Positions 1 through 6,572 of a stretch of DNA of 8,280 nt are shown here, one piece after another. The stretch's first letter is position 1, and each line of letters opens with the position of its first letter. Source of the stretch: Thiotrichales bacterium (GTDB lineage: Bacteria > Pseudomonadota > Gammaproteobacteria > Thiomicrospirales > Thiomicrospiraceae); contig JACXUQ010000044.1 of assembly GCA_014763835.1 (NCBI GenBank), forward strand, positions 1 through 8,280. Reading direction: 5' to 3'. The notes beneath the pieces were generated by a model that searched no databases, was not told the origin of the DNA, and was given only the letters and a program-made list of their open reading frames with translations. The translations under genes were made by a program, and so were the position numbers.

Positions 1-674
1 GAACCCGAAATGGTAAAGAAAGGCACTTTGGCTTCGCCGGCAATGGCTTTGGCCAACAGCGTCTTACCGGTACCCGGAGGACCTACCATCAAAACGCCGC
101 GCGGGATATTACCACCCAGATTCTGATACTTTGAGGGGTCCTTCAGGAAGTCGACAATCTCACCCACTTCCTGCTTGGCCTCATCCGCTCCAGCCACATC
201 GTCCAACGTCACTTTAACCTGATCACTGGTCAACATGCGCGCCTTGCTCTTGCCAAACGACATGGGCCCGCCTTTGCCCCCCATGCCACCGCCCACGGAG
301 CGCATAAAGAAAATCCACACAGCAATCAACAGCAGCATCGGGAACCAGGAGATAAAGATCTGCATCAATACACCCTGCTCCTCCGGCGGATGGGCCGTGA
401 TCTTGACCTGATTATCCAATAGATCACCCATCAACCCCGGATCACCCGGATTGTAGGTTGTGAAGCTGCCGCCACTACTATAAATACCGCGGATGGTCGC
501 GCCTTCGATGACAACCTGGCTAACCTGACCTTTATGCACCTGATCGATGAAATCAGAATAATCCAAACGGCTTGACGCATTTTGCGACTGACTGCTGAAA
601 TGATTGAAGAGCGACATCAGCACCATCGCCACAACCGTCCAAATCAGCACATTTTTTAACATATCATTCTTCAT
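1..674 (-). CDS. ftsH: ATP-dependent zinc metalloprotease FtsH, N-terminal part (cut by window edge)
   Basis: FtsH is a membrane-anchored hexameric AAA+ protease that degrades misfolded or unassembled membrane proteins and some cytoplasmic regulators. The window holds the first 224 codons of a protein that is normally about 640 residues; the rest lies beyond base 1. Visible in order are a first transmembrane segment at about residues 7-24, a periplasmic domain at about 25-102, a second transmembrane segment at about 103-124, a Gly-rich linker (GGGMGGKGG, 128-136), the start of the AAA domain (VTLDDVAGADEAK, from about 155) and the Walker A loop GPPGTGKT at 198-205 with catalytic-site Lys204. 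Walker B, the SRH region and the HEXXH zinc site are outside the window. The start is the ATG at 672-674, six bases after an AAAAGG ribosome site. It follows rlmE by 104 bases on the same strand, the usual rlmE-ftsH order. The identification is firm. Confidence 0.97.
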   Translation of the reverse strand, partial: MKNDMLKNVLIWTVVAMVLMSLFNHFSSQSQNASSRLDYSDFIDQVHKGQVSQVVIEGATIRGIYSSGGSFTTYNPGDPGLMGDLLDNQVKITAHPPEEQGVLMQIFISWFPMLLLIAVWIFFMRSVGGGMGGKGGPMSFGKSKARMLTSDQVKVTLDDVAGADEAKQEVGEIVDFLKDPSKYQNLGGNIPRGVLMVGPPGTGKTLLAKAIAGEAKVPFFTISG

Positions 675-680
675 GAGTTA

Positions 681-686
681 CCTTTT
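681..686 (-). promoter_or_regulatory. Ribosome binding site of ftsH
   Basis: The minus strand reads AAAAGG six bases before the ATG at 672-674. This purine-rich Shine-Dalgarno match with good spacing supports the chosen ftsH start, which also gives an N-terminus of normal FtsH length. Confidence 0.7.
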
Positions 687-732
687 GGAATAACAACCAC
701 AATCTTTTATTTCAAATACTTTACCATAAATT

Positions 733-753
733 TTCATAAACTCGATTTATGAA
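733..753. repeat. AT-rich inverted repeat in the rlmE-ftsH gap
   Basis: TTCATAAA (733-740) and TTTATGAA (746-753) are perfect 8-base arms around a 5-base loop. On the minus strand the hairpin sits between the rlmE stop and the ftsH start. It is not followed by a clear U run and the stem is AT-rich, so it is not a convincing intrinsic terminator. It could be an RNA processing or stability element, a protein binding site, or chance in AT-rich sequence. Confidence 0.35.
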
Positions 754-766
754 CAATTTATTTTAT

Positions 767-781
767 TAATCATTATGATTA
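767..781. repeat. Near-perfect 15-base palindrome at the 3' end of rlmE
   Basis: TAATCAT and ATGATTA form 7-base arms around a single central T, overlapping the rlmE stop codon (779-781). The 7-1-7 layout and the core TAATCATTAT resemble part of the enterobacterial Fur box, but over a 19-base alignment I count only about 13 matches in a very AT-rich stretch. The palindrome is visible directly; the idea that a regulator binds it is inference and weak. Confidence 0.25.
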
Positions 782-1396
782 CTTTTTACCGCGTGCCAAC
801 AGGTAAATTTCCTTACTGCGGGGCCGAGAAGCCTTAGGCTTGCGGGTAATAACTTTTTGATATTTCGTCTTTAATGTCTGCATAAGCTGCTCATAGCCCT
901 CACCCTGGAACACCTTCATCAACAGGTCTCCGCCCGGCTTCAACACCTGGTCGGCCAGTTCAACCGAAAGTTCCACCAGATACATGGCACGCGGAATATC
1001 CATCGCTTTATTGCCGCTCATATTCGGCGCCATATCCGACATGACCACATCGACATCCCGGCCGGCCAGCGCGTCCAACAACGCCTGATAGACCTCTTCA
1101 TCCTGAAAATCGCCCTGAATAAAGGTCACACCGGCAAACGGTTCAACCGGCAAAATATCCAATGCAAAGACCTCACCGCTGGCGCCCACTTTATGCGTGG
1201 TCCATTGCGACCAGCCACCCGGGGCGGCACCCAAATCCACAACACACATACCGGGCTTGAAAAGGTGATCTTTCTCATCGATTTCCTGCAGCTTATAGAC
1301 TGCGCGCGAACGCCAACCTTCCTGCTTCGCTTTCATGACATAATGATCGTCAAAATGTTCTTTTAACCAACCGGTACTGGATTTACTTCTCGCCAT
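779..1396 (-). CDS. rlmE: 23S rRNA (uridine-2552-2'-O)-methyltransferase RlmE (RrmJ/FtsJ)
   Basis: RlmE transfers a methyl group from S-adenosylmethionine to the ribose of U2552 in the A-loop of 23S rRNA, a late step in large-subunit assembly. The protein has 205 residues, close to the 209 of E. coli RrmJ. The SAM-binding motif VVDLGAAPGGWSQ lies at 52-64. The family's K-D-K-E tetrad is intact: Lys35 (SRAVYKL), Asp121 (SDMAPN), Lys161 (LMKVFQG) and Glu196 (SRPRSKEIY), each exactly three positions before the E. coli numbering. The basic tail fits rRNA binding. The ATG at 1394-1396 gives the normal family N-terminus (MARSKSS...), though only a poor ribosome site precedes it. It lies upstream of ftsH on the same strand and is divergent from yhbY, a conserved gammaproteobacterial arrangement. 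In E. coli this operon is heat-shock induced; I see no clear sigma-32 promoter here. Confidence 0.97.
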   Translation of the reverse strand: MARSKSSTGWLKEHFDDHYVMKAKQEGWRSRAVYKLQEIDEKDHLFKPGMCVVDLGAAPGGWSQWTTHKVGASGEVFALDILPVEPFAGVTFIQGDFQDEEVYQALLDALAGRDVDVVMSDMAPNMSGNKAMDIPRAMYLVELSVELADQVLKPGGDLLMKVFQGEGYEQLMQTLKTKYQKVITRKPKASRPRSKEIYLLARGKK

Positions 1397-1453
1397 CTAT
1401 TTAATTTCTACTACAATATATGTCATCTTTAATAATCACTGCTGGAATTTTCA
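1397..1453. promoter_or_regulatory. Divergent intergenic region between rlmE and yhbY
   Basis: These 57 bases separate two genes read in opposite directions, so promoters for both must lie here or reach into the flanking coding ends. The stretch is AT-rich. A TTGAAA on the minus strand (1449-1454) could be a -35 box for rlmE, but no good -10 follows at standard spacing. TACAAT on the plus strand (1412-1417) could be a -10 for yhbY. Neither assignment is strong; the promoter role is inferred from the gene layout. Confidence 0.4.
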
Positions 1454-1762
1454 ATGAGCCAACCAGAAAAACTCTCGATTAACCAAAAAAAATACCTACG
1501 CGGCATCGCTCATGGCCTTAACCCTATCATCATTATCGGTGCTAACGGCGTGACCGAAAGCTTGATGGCTGAGCTTGATAGCACTTTGAGCCACCATGAA
1601 CTGCTCAAAATTAAAATCGCTTCTGCGGAACGTGAAGACCGTAAAGAGATGATCGACTACGTGGTTAAGGAAACCGGCGCTTTATTGGTGCAAAGCATTG
1701 GCAAAACATTTGTTATCTATCGCCAAAATGAAGAAACCAACGTACCTCTACCTAAAAAATAA
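1454..1762 (+). CDS. yhbY: YhbY family ribosome-associated RNA-binding protein (CRS1/YhbY domain)
   Basis: YhbY is a small KH-like RNA-binding protein that associates with pre-50S ribosomal particles and is thought to help large-subunit assembly. The 102 residues cover the single CRS1/YhbY domain almost entirely: the N-terminal KQRKYLRGxAH-like segment (here INQKKYLRGIAHGLNPI, 9-25), the conserved GANGVTESLMAELDSTL (29-45) that contains the GxNG loop, and HHELLKIKI (47-55). E. coli YhbY is 97 residues, so this is full length. The ATG at 1454 is preceded by a weak GGAA-type ribosome site (about 1444-1447). It is the only plus-strand gene in the window, divergent from rlmE as in E. coli and Pseudomonas, and ends at a hairpin terminator. 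Its co-location with rlmE agrees with a shared role in 50S biogenesis. The family call is firm; the precise cellular role is from literature on homologues. Confidence 0.95.
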   Translation: MSQPEKLSINQKKYLRGIAHGLNPIIIIGANGVTESLMAELDSTLSHHELLKIKIASAEREDRKEMIDYVVKETGALLVQSIGKTFVIYRQNEETNVPLPKK

Positions 1763-1780
1763 AATCTTTTTTAGGAAAAC

Positions 1781-1802
1781 AAAGCCGGCAATGCCGGCTT
1801 TT
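1781..1802. terminator. Bidirectional intrinsic terminator between convergent yhbY and metZ
   Basis: AAAGCCGGC (1781-1789) and GCCGGCTTT (1793-1801) make a 9-base-pair GC-rich stem with a 3-base loop. On the plus strand it starts 18 bases after the yhbY stop and the arm runs into TTTT. On the minus strand it starts 18 bases after the metZ stop at 1820 and is followed by CTTTGTTTTCC, also T-rich. Its position between two convergent 3' ends and its usability in both directions support a shared terminator. Confidence 0.85.
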
Positions 1803-1819
1803 CCATGATCTCCAACACG

Positions 1820-3004
1820 TTATTTATTGGACAACAATCTGTCCAAACCACGCGCCAAATCGCGCTTGATATCCTCAATCGACTCCAAACCGACCGAAAT
1901 ACGGATCAGGTTGTCCGTAATCCCAGCCTTAAGACGATCTTCAGGTGAAACACGTGAATGGGTCGTGGTTGCCGGATGGGTAATTATGGTTTTCACATCC
2001 CCCAGGTTGGCCGTGATTGACATCATCTGCGTACTATCAATCACCGACCACGCTTCAGGCTGACCGCCCTTTACCCTAAAAGTGACCAGGCCACCCCCTG
2101 CCGACTGTTGTTTTTTGGCCAACGCATACTGCGGATGACTCTCAAGCCCAGGGTAATAGACCTTCTCAACCGCCTCGTGTTGCGACAACCATTTGGCTAG
2201 CTCCAGCGCATTCTCGCAATGTGCGCGCATACGCACCGGCAAAGTTTCCAAGCCTTTCAGGAAAATCCAGGCGTTGAACGGACTCATCGCCGGACCGGCG
2301 GTGCGCATAAAACCACGCACCGGCTCTTCAATCAATTCTGCCGATCCAACCACCGCACCGCCGATGGCGCGTCCCTGCCCATCCAGAAACTTGGTGGCGG
2401 AGTGAATCACAATATCCGCCCCCTGTTCCAAAGGACGCTGTAAAATCGGACTGCAAAAACAGTTATCAACAATCAGCAGGCAATTGTTGGCTTTTGCCAG
2501 CGCAGATAAAGCACTCAAATCCGCCACCTCAGTCAAAGGATTGGACGGTGTTTCCAGGAAGAATGCTTTGGTATTCGGTTTGATCGCGCGCTCCCACTCG
2601 CCAATATCGGTTTGGGAAACAAAGGTCACCTCCAAGCCAAACTTGGCCAGGTATTTATTAAACAGCACCTTGGTGGTACCGAAAATACTTTGCGAAGAGA
2701 CCACATGATCACCCGCTTGGCACAACCCCATAAAGGTGGTCAGAATGGCGGACATCCCAGAGGCCGTACCGACGCACGACTCGCCCCCCTCCATCAGCGC
2801 CAGACGGTTTTCAAAGGTTCTAACCGTGGGGTTGGTGAAACGGGAATAAACATTCCCCTTTTCCTGACCGCTAAAACGCGCGGCCGCCTGTGCAGCCGAG
2901 TGATAACGGAAACTGGACGTCGGGAAAATCGCCTCGCTATTCTCCTGCTCGGCGGTCTGCTCATAGCCCGCGCGAACTGCAAGCGTTTCGATATCGTAAT
3001 GCAT
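1820..3004 (-). CDS. metZ: O-succinylhomoserine sulfhydrylase MetZ
   Basis: MetZ is a PLP enzyme of the Cys/Met metabolism family that makes homocysteine from O-succinylhomoserine and sulfide, bypassing cystathionine. The 394 residues are full length. Visible are YSRFTNPT (53-60, residues that reach the neighbouring subunit's PLP phosphate in this family), SIFGTTKVLF (106-115), the cofactor aspartate in IVDNCFCSP (Asp180) and the Schiff-base lysine in HSATKFLDGQGR (Lys205). The Phe at 108, where cystathionine gamma-synthases usually have a stacking Tyr, together with NCFCSP and ITHPATTTHSR (341-351), matches pseudomonad MetZ better than MetB or MetC. The ATG at 3002-3004 follows an AAGGA ribosome site by nine bases. 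It lies 26 bases after purF on the same strand, the known purF-metZ order, and is the last gene of the run before the shared terminator. Use of succinyl rather than acetyl ester is inferred from family resemblance. Confidence 0.93.
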   Translation of the reverse strand: MHYDIETLAVRAGYEQTAEQENSEAIFPTSSFRYHSAAQAAARFSGQEKGNVYSRFTNPTVRTFENRLALMEGGESCVGTASGMSAILTTFMGLCQAGDHVVSSQSIFGTTKVLFNKYLAKFGLEVTFVSQTDIGEWERAIKPNTKAFFLETPSNPLTEVADLSALSALAKANNCLLIVDNCFCSPILQRPLEQGADIVIHSATKFLDGQGRAIGGAVVGSAELIEEPVRGFMRTAGPAMSPFNAWIFLKGLETLPVRMRAHCENALELAKWLSQHEAVEKVYYPGLESHPQYALAKKQQSAGGGLVTFRVKGGQPEAWSVIDSTQMMSITANLGDVKTIITHPATTTHSRVSPEDRLKAGITDNLIRISVGLESIEDIKRDLARGLDRLLSNK

Positions 3005-3013
3005 GCCGTGTAA

Positions 3014-3018
3014 TCCTT
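3014..3018 (-). promoter_or_regulatory. Ribosome binding site of metZ
   Basis: The minus strand reads AAGGA nine bases before the metZ ATG and within the 26-base purF-metZ gap. It is a strong match and suggests metZ has its own translation start although it is probably transcribed with purF. Confidence 0.7.
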
Positions 3019-3030
3019 TTGTCTACGCGT

Positions 3031-4548
3031 TCAATTACCGTTATAAATACCAACAGGTTCCTGCCCGGTTGCCTGTTTGGCTGACTGGGCGTCGTCATTA
3101 CGCGCATTTTCTATACAAGCCAAATATTCAGGCGTAATGTCGCCTGTCACATATTCACCGCTAAAACAGGAGGTGTCGAACAGTTTGATCTGCTCGTTAC
3201 CGGCGCCCACGGCTTCCACCAGATCGTGCAGGTCTTGATAAATCAATTTGTCCGCGCCGATAAACTCGGCCACTTCATCAACTGTGCGGTTGTTCGCCAC
3301 CAGCTCTGACGCCGACGGCATATCAATGCCGTACACATAAGGATAACGTACCGGTGGAGCGGCAGACGCAAAATAGACCTTATTGGCCCCGGCTTCACGC
3401 GCCATTTCGACAATTTGACCCGAGGTCGTGCCGCGGACGATGGAGTCATCCACCAGCAAAACGTTTTTGCCTTCAAACTCCAGATCGATCGGGTTCAACT
3501 TCTGACGTACTGACTTCTTACGCAATGTCTGTCCCGGCATAATAAAGGTACGACCGATATAGCGGTTTTTGATAAAACCTTCACGGTAAGGCACGCCTAG
3601 TTTGGAAGCCAATTCCAGCGCCGAGGTACGGCTGGTGTCCGGGATCGGCATCACCACATCAATATCGTGATCCGGCCATTCGCGCAAGATCTTGTCGGCC
3701 AGCTTCTCCCCCATGCGTAGACGCGATTTGTACACGGAGATGTCATCAATCATCGAATCAGGGCGTGCGAAATAAACAAATTCAAAAATACACGGCGAAT
3801 ACTGTGGATTTTCCGCGCATTGCTGATAAAAAATCTTACCGTCTTCGGTAATCACCACCGCTTCACCCGGCGCCAAGTCCTTTTCCAACTCAAAGCCAAG
3901 TCCGTCCAATGCAACCGACTCCGAGGCGACCATGTAGTCCGTTCCGGCCTCGGTCACACGCTTACCCACCACCGCTGGGCGCAAAGCATAAGGATCGCGA
4001 AAGGCAAACAAACCCATATTGGCAATCAGACCGACGGCTGCGTAACCGCCTCGGGCACGCTTGTGCACCGCGCGGATTGCGTTAAACACGTCGTTATGAT
4101 CGATAAACAGTTTCTTCTGCTGCATCAGCTCGTGGGCGAAGACGTTCAACAATACTTCCGAATCGGAATTGGTATTCAAATGACGCAAATCCTGACGCCA
4201 GATTTCCTGACTCAGCTGCTCGGCATTGGTCAGGTTACCGTTGTGACCCATTGCAATGCCGTAAGGGGAGTTTACATAAAACGGCTGCGCCTCGGCACTC
4301 GAAGAGGAGCCCGCTGTCGGATAGCGGACATGCCCAATCCCCACTTTTCCGAACAGGTCACGCATATGACGTGTCCGGAACACATCCTTTACCAGACCAT
4401 TATCTTTGCGCTGATAGAAACGACCGTTTTCGCAGGTCACAATCCCTGCGGCATCCTGGCCGCGATGTTGCAAAATGGTTAAGGCATCATAAATCTCTTG
4501 GTTAACGGAGGCGTTACCAACAGAAACTATCCCGACAATACCGCACAT
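3031..4548 (-). CDS. purF: Amidophosphoribosyltransferase PurF
   Basis: PurF converts PRPP and glutamine to 5-phosphoribosylamine, the first committed step of purine synthesis. The 505 residues match the E. coli-type enzyme in length. The N-terminal class II (Ntn) glutaminase starts MCGIVGI, so Cys2 becomes the nucleophile directly after Met removal, with no propeptide. Other glutaminase residues are VRYPTAG (74-80), GHNGNLTN (101-108) and NSDSE (127-131). The phosphoribosyltransferase half has the PRPP loop VLLVDDSIVRGTTS (363-376), PPVRYPYVYGIDMP (398-411) and DTSCFSGEYVTGDI (458-471). At the last site there is one Cys where Fe-S-containing Bacillus-type PurF proteins have a CxxC, so this is the cluster-free type. 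The start is fixed by the required Met-Cys. It sits between a SPOR-domain gene and metZ; the cvpA gene that usually precedes purF is absent. About 88 bases lie upstream, enough for an own promoter. Confidence 0.98.
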   Translation of the reverse strand: MCGIVGIVSVGNASVNQEIYDALTILQHRGQDAAGIVTCENGRFYQRKDNGLVKDVFRTRHMRDLFGKVGIGHVRYPTAGSSSSAEAQPFYVNSPYGIAMGHNGNLTNAEQLSQEIWRQDLRHLNTNSDSEVLLNVFAHELMQQKKLFIDHNDVFNAIRAVHKRARGGYAAVGLIANMGLFAFRDPYALRPAVVGKRVTEAGTDYMVASESVALDGLGFELEKDLAPGEAVVITEDGKIFYQQCAENPQYSPCIFEFVYFARPDSMIDDISVYKSRLRMGEKLADKILREWPDHDIDVVMPIPDTSRTSALELASKLGVPYREGFIKNRYIGRTFIMPGQTLRKKSVRQKLNPIDLEFEGKNVLLVDDSIVRGTTSGQIVEMAREAGANKVYFASAAPPVRYPYVYGIDMPSASELVANNRTVDEVAEFIGADKLIYQDLHDLVEAVGAGNEQIKLFDTSCFSGEYVTGDITPEYLACIENARNDDAQSAKQATGQEPVGIYNGN

Positions 4549-4575
4549 AGGGTCACTCTCTTTGTAATCAATAAA

Positions 4576-4616
4576 TGTTCAAACGAACAAACATGCAAAA
4601 TTTAAAATCATTTTGC
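4576..4616. promoter_or_regulatory. AT-rich gap before purF with two inverted repeats
   Basis: The gap between the SPOR gene stop and purF is AT-rich, unlike its flanks. It contains TGTTC/GAACA arms around AAAC (4576-4589) and GCAAAAT/ATTTTGC arms around an 8-base loop (4595-4616). On the minus strand, TTGCAT (4593-4598) and TTTATT (4570-4575) are 17 bases apart and could be weak -35 and -10 boxes of a purF promoter. Neither repeat matches the enterobacterial PurR operator well, and the hairpin lacks a GC stem with a U run, so a terminator is unlikely. The repeats are seen directly; the regulatory role is inference. Confidence 0.3.
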
Positions 4617-4637
4617 CAAGCGATCAGTCATAAAGGG

Positions 4638-5210
4638 TTATTTTACCTGCACAACTATCGCTTGGGTATGGAATGCTTTATCTATTTTTTGTTTATCTCG
4701 CTGCGCTTCATCACGACTGGCATAAGGCCCAGTACGCACCGAATACGTTTTACTCTTAGTAAATTCCTTGATCCAAACCGGATAATCCCGATCCAGACGA
4801 CCCAGCAACTCGTTCGCCTCTTTAAGCTCTTTGTAAGACGCCACCTTGACCAGCCATTGACCTTTGACGACGTTCTGCGCCGAACTTTGCTTTGCGACCG
4901 ACACACTATTAGTCACAACAGGAGGCGCTTTCGTCGCCGACACCGGTGTTTGGGAAACAATCTCTGTTACTGGCGGTTTAACAGAATCCGCCTCTGGTTC
5001 GGCTGCCGCTCTGCCGTCCCCTTCCTTTACAGGCAAGACATAAGCCTGCTCAACCAGTGGCCTGTCCATCTTAACCGGCTGTGACTCTGCACCTTGCGGC
5101 TGAAAGTTTACCGGATGGCTATACCATCCGGGTACAATCAGGATCAATAAGGTCAACCAGATGGCCGCACCCAACAGCCTGTATTTGCCTACCTCATCCA
5201 TCTCAACCAT
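4638..5210 (-). CDS. SPOR-domain inner-membrane protein, DedD-like
   Basis: The 190-residue protein has a short N-terminal tail, one transmembrane segment at about 11-29 (LLGAAIWLTLLILIVPGWY), a Pro/Ala/Val/Ser-rich linker at about 31-114 of low complexity, and a C-terminal SPOR domain at about 116-190. The SPOR motif YSVRTGPYASRDEAQR is at 156-171. This is the architecture of DedD, a bitopic protein whose periplasmic SPOR domain binds denuded septal peptidoglycan and assists cell division. Its place between folC and purF is the dedD position in gammaproteobacteria. The ATG directly abuts the folC stop (TAG then ATG). A second in-frame ATG at 5199-5201 (residue 4) aligns better with the E. 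coli DedD N-terminus and could be the true start; neither has a strong ribosome site, so coupling to folC translation is likely. E. coli DedD is 220 residues, so the linker here is somewhat shorter. The linker is the least certain part; domain and context are clear. Confidence 0.9.
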   Translation of the reverse strand: MVEMDEVGKYRLLGAAIWLTLLILIVPGWYSHPVNFQPQGAESQPVKMDRPLVEQAYVLPVKEGDGRAAAEPEADSVKPPVTEIVSQTPVSATKAPPVVTNSVSVAKQSSAQNVVKGQWLVKVASYKELKEANELLGRLDRDYPVWIKEFTKSKTYSVRTGPYASRDEAQRDKQKIDKAFHTQAIVVQVK

Positions 5211-6536
5211 CTAAACACATTGCGCTTGACGATGCAGCGCCTCCAGAACTTGCGAAACCGTAAAGAAAGAGCCCCACACCAGCACTTTCTTAGCTGGCAT
5301 AGCTAGCACCTGTGTGACCGCCTGCTCCATTGATGTGCATTTCCCGACCTGATCCGCAGACACTTCAGCCTGCTGCATCAGTTGCTGCAATCGCTCCAGA
5401 CTGCTGGCGCGCGGTATCTGCAAATCGGCCAGCATCCACTTGGCAATATAAGGCGCCAACTGTTTGACCATTGGCAGACTGTCTTTATCATTCAAAACGG
5501 AAAACAAACTGATATAAGCCTGACAGGAATCATCCTGCGATGCCAGATAATCCGCCAAGGCCTGCGCCGACTGCGGATTATGCGCCACATCGACCAGCCA
5601 TTGCTGCCGGCCCGATGGCGTCACCACGGTGAATTGCTGCAGCCGCCCGGGATGCTTGACCTGCGTTAATCCACGCGCCAAACTTTCCAGTGAAATAGGC
5701 AGCTGCTTGCCGATACGGGCCAGCAAGGCCACTACTCCAGCGGCGTTTTGCCATTGAAATTCGCCCAGCAAAGCCGGCTGCGGAAATTCAAAGACAGCAG
5801 GCCAATCCTGCGTCAAGGTGTGTTTAAACGTTATCAACCCGGCCTGTTGCGTTTTTTCAAAGCGGAAATCCGCACCCAACTGCCATAAGGGAACCCGCTG
5901 CGCCGAGGCAAAGGCCGCAAGCGTTGCCGGCGGATGCGGATCGGAACACACGGCCGGCTTGGCCGCACGGGTAATGCCGGCTTTTTCCAAGGCGATCTGC
6001 GCGCGGTCATCGCCCAGCCAGTCAACATGATCGACATCAATCGCGGTAATCAAGGCGGCATCGGCATTCACCAGATTCACGGCATCCAGACGACCGCCGA
6101 GCCCCACTTCCAGCACAGCGACATCGACCTTACGACGTTTAAATATCAACAGTGCAGCCAGGGTAGAAAATTCGAAATAGGTCAATTTTGTCTGGCCGCG
6201 GCTCGCCTCGATCTCCGCAAAAGCCTCAACGATTTCACGGTCTTCGACCGGCTGACCATTAATTTGAATGCGCTCGTTAAAACGCAGAATATGAGGGGAA
6301 GTATAGGTGCCGACCCGATAGCCTTGGGCATCGAGTACGGCAGACAGCATAGCGACACTTGAGCCTTTGCCATTGGTGCCGGCCACGCTGATAACAAACT
6401 CAGCAGGCCGGGTCACATCAAGGCGCTGGGCAACGTCGCTCACCCGCTCGAGACCCAAATCGATCTCTTGCTGATGCATCCCCAATAAACCATCAATCCA
6501 AGCCTGCAGGCTTGAATGTTGGGAGAGTGTTTCCAT
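5211..6536 (-). CDS. folC: Bifunctional dihydrofolate synthase / folylpolyglutamate synthase FolC
   Basis: FolC, a Mur-ligase-family enzyme, joins L-glutamate to dihydropteroate and then adds further glutamates to reduced folates, using ATP. The 441 residues are of usual length (E. coli 422). Visible in order are the P-loop SVAGTNGKGSS (50-60), the folate-binding region YTSPHILRFNERI (78-90), EVGLGGRLDAVN (143-154), TAIDVDHVDWLG (164-175), EKAGI with the candidate carbamylated Lys185, HPGRLQ (295-300), the C-terminal-domain motif VDVAHNP (315-321), and FSVLNDKD (345-352). The start ATG at 6534-6536 gives the normal family N-terminus (short helix then WIDGLLGMHQQEIDLGLERV). The ribosome site is weak (AAAAG about ten bases upstream). 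It follows accD by 37 bases and runs straight into the SPOR gene, the conserved accD-folC-dedD order. Bifunctionality is the norm in proteobacteria but cannot be proved from sequence alone. Confidence 0.97.
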   Translation of the reverse strand: METLSQHSSLQAWIDGLLGMHQQEIDLGLERVSDVAQRLDVTRPAEFVISVAGTNGKGSSVAMLSAVLDAQGYRVGTYTSPHILRFNERIQINGQPVEDREIVEAFAEIEASRGQTKLTYFEFSTLAALLIFKRRKVDVAVLEVGLGGRLDAVNLVNADAALITAIDVDHVDWLGDDRAQIALEKAGITRAAKPAVCSDPHPPATLAAFASAQRVPLWQLGADFRFEKTQQAGLITFKHTLTQDWPAVFEFPQPALLGEFQWQNAAGVVALLARIGKQLPISLESLARGLTQVKHPGRLQQFTVVTPSGRQQWLVDVAHNPQSAQALADYLASQDDSCQAYISLFSVLNDKDSLPMVKQLAPYIAKWMLADLQIPRASSLERLQQLMQQAEVSADQVGKCTSMEQAVTQVLAMPAKKVLVWGSFFTVSQVLEALHRQAQCV

Positions 6537-6572
6537 GCAGCTAACTTTTATAAGATGGCTAAGTTTGCCCTA

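Noticed and set aside
675..778. A sigma-32 heat-shock promoter for ftsH
   Set aside because: No CTTGAA plus CCCCAT-like pair at proper spacing is visible in the gap. A TTGAAA at 710-715 pairs only with a poor -10 and would start the transcript too close to the ribosome site.
2612..3013. 133-codon plus-strand open frame antisense to metZ
   Set aside because: It is antisense to a full-length, motif-complete MetZ, and the product has no family resemblance.
3820..4482. 220-codon open frame on the plus strand inside purF
   Set aside because: It lies wholly antisense to the strongly conserved purF glutaminase domain, has no recognisable domain, and its composition follows the opposite-strand codons. 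It is a shadow frame.
4549..4637. A PurR-type operator before purF
   Set aside because: I looked for a match to the ACGCAAACGTTTGCGT-type palindrome. The nearby AAACGAACAAAC stretch lacks the symmetric CAAACG/CGTTTG core, so I do not call it.
4575..5084. 169-codon open frame on the plus strand over the SPOR gene and the gap before purF
   Set aside because: It is mostly antisense to the SPOR domain and linker. The low-complexity linker keeps the opposite strand open. No domain is seen, and the product is rich in Arg/His without structure.
5934..6362. 142-codon plus-strand open frame antisense to folC
   Set aside because: It is antisense to the conserved folC core, including the DAVN and P-loop regions, with no independent evidence.
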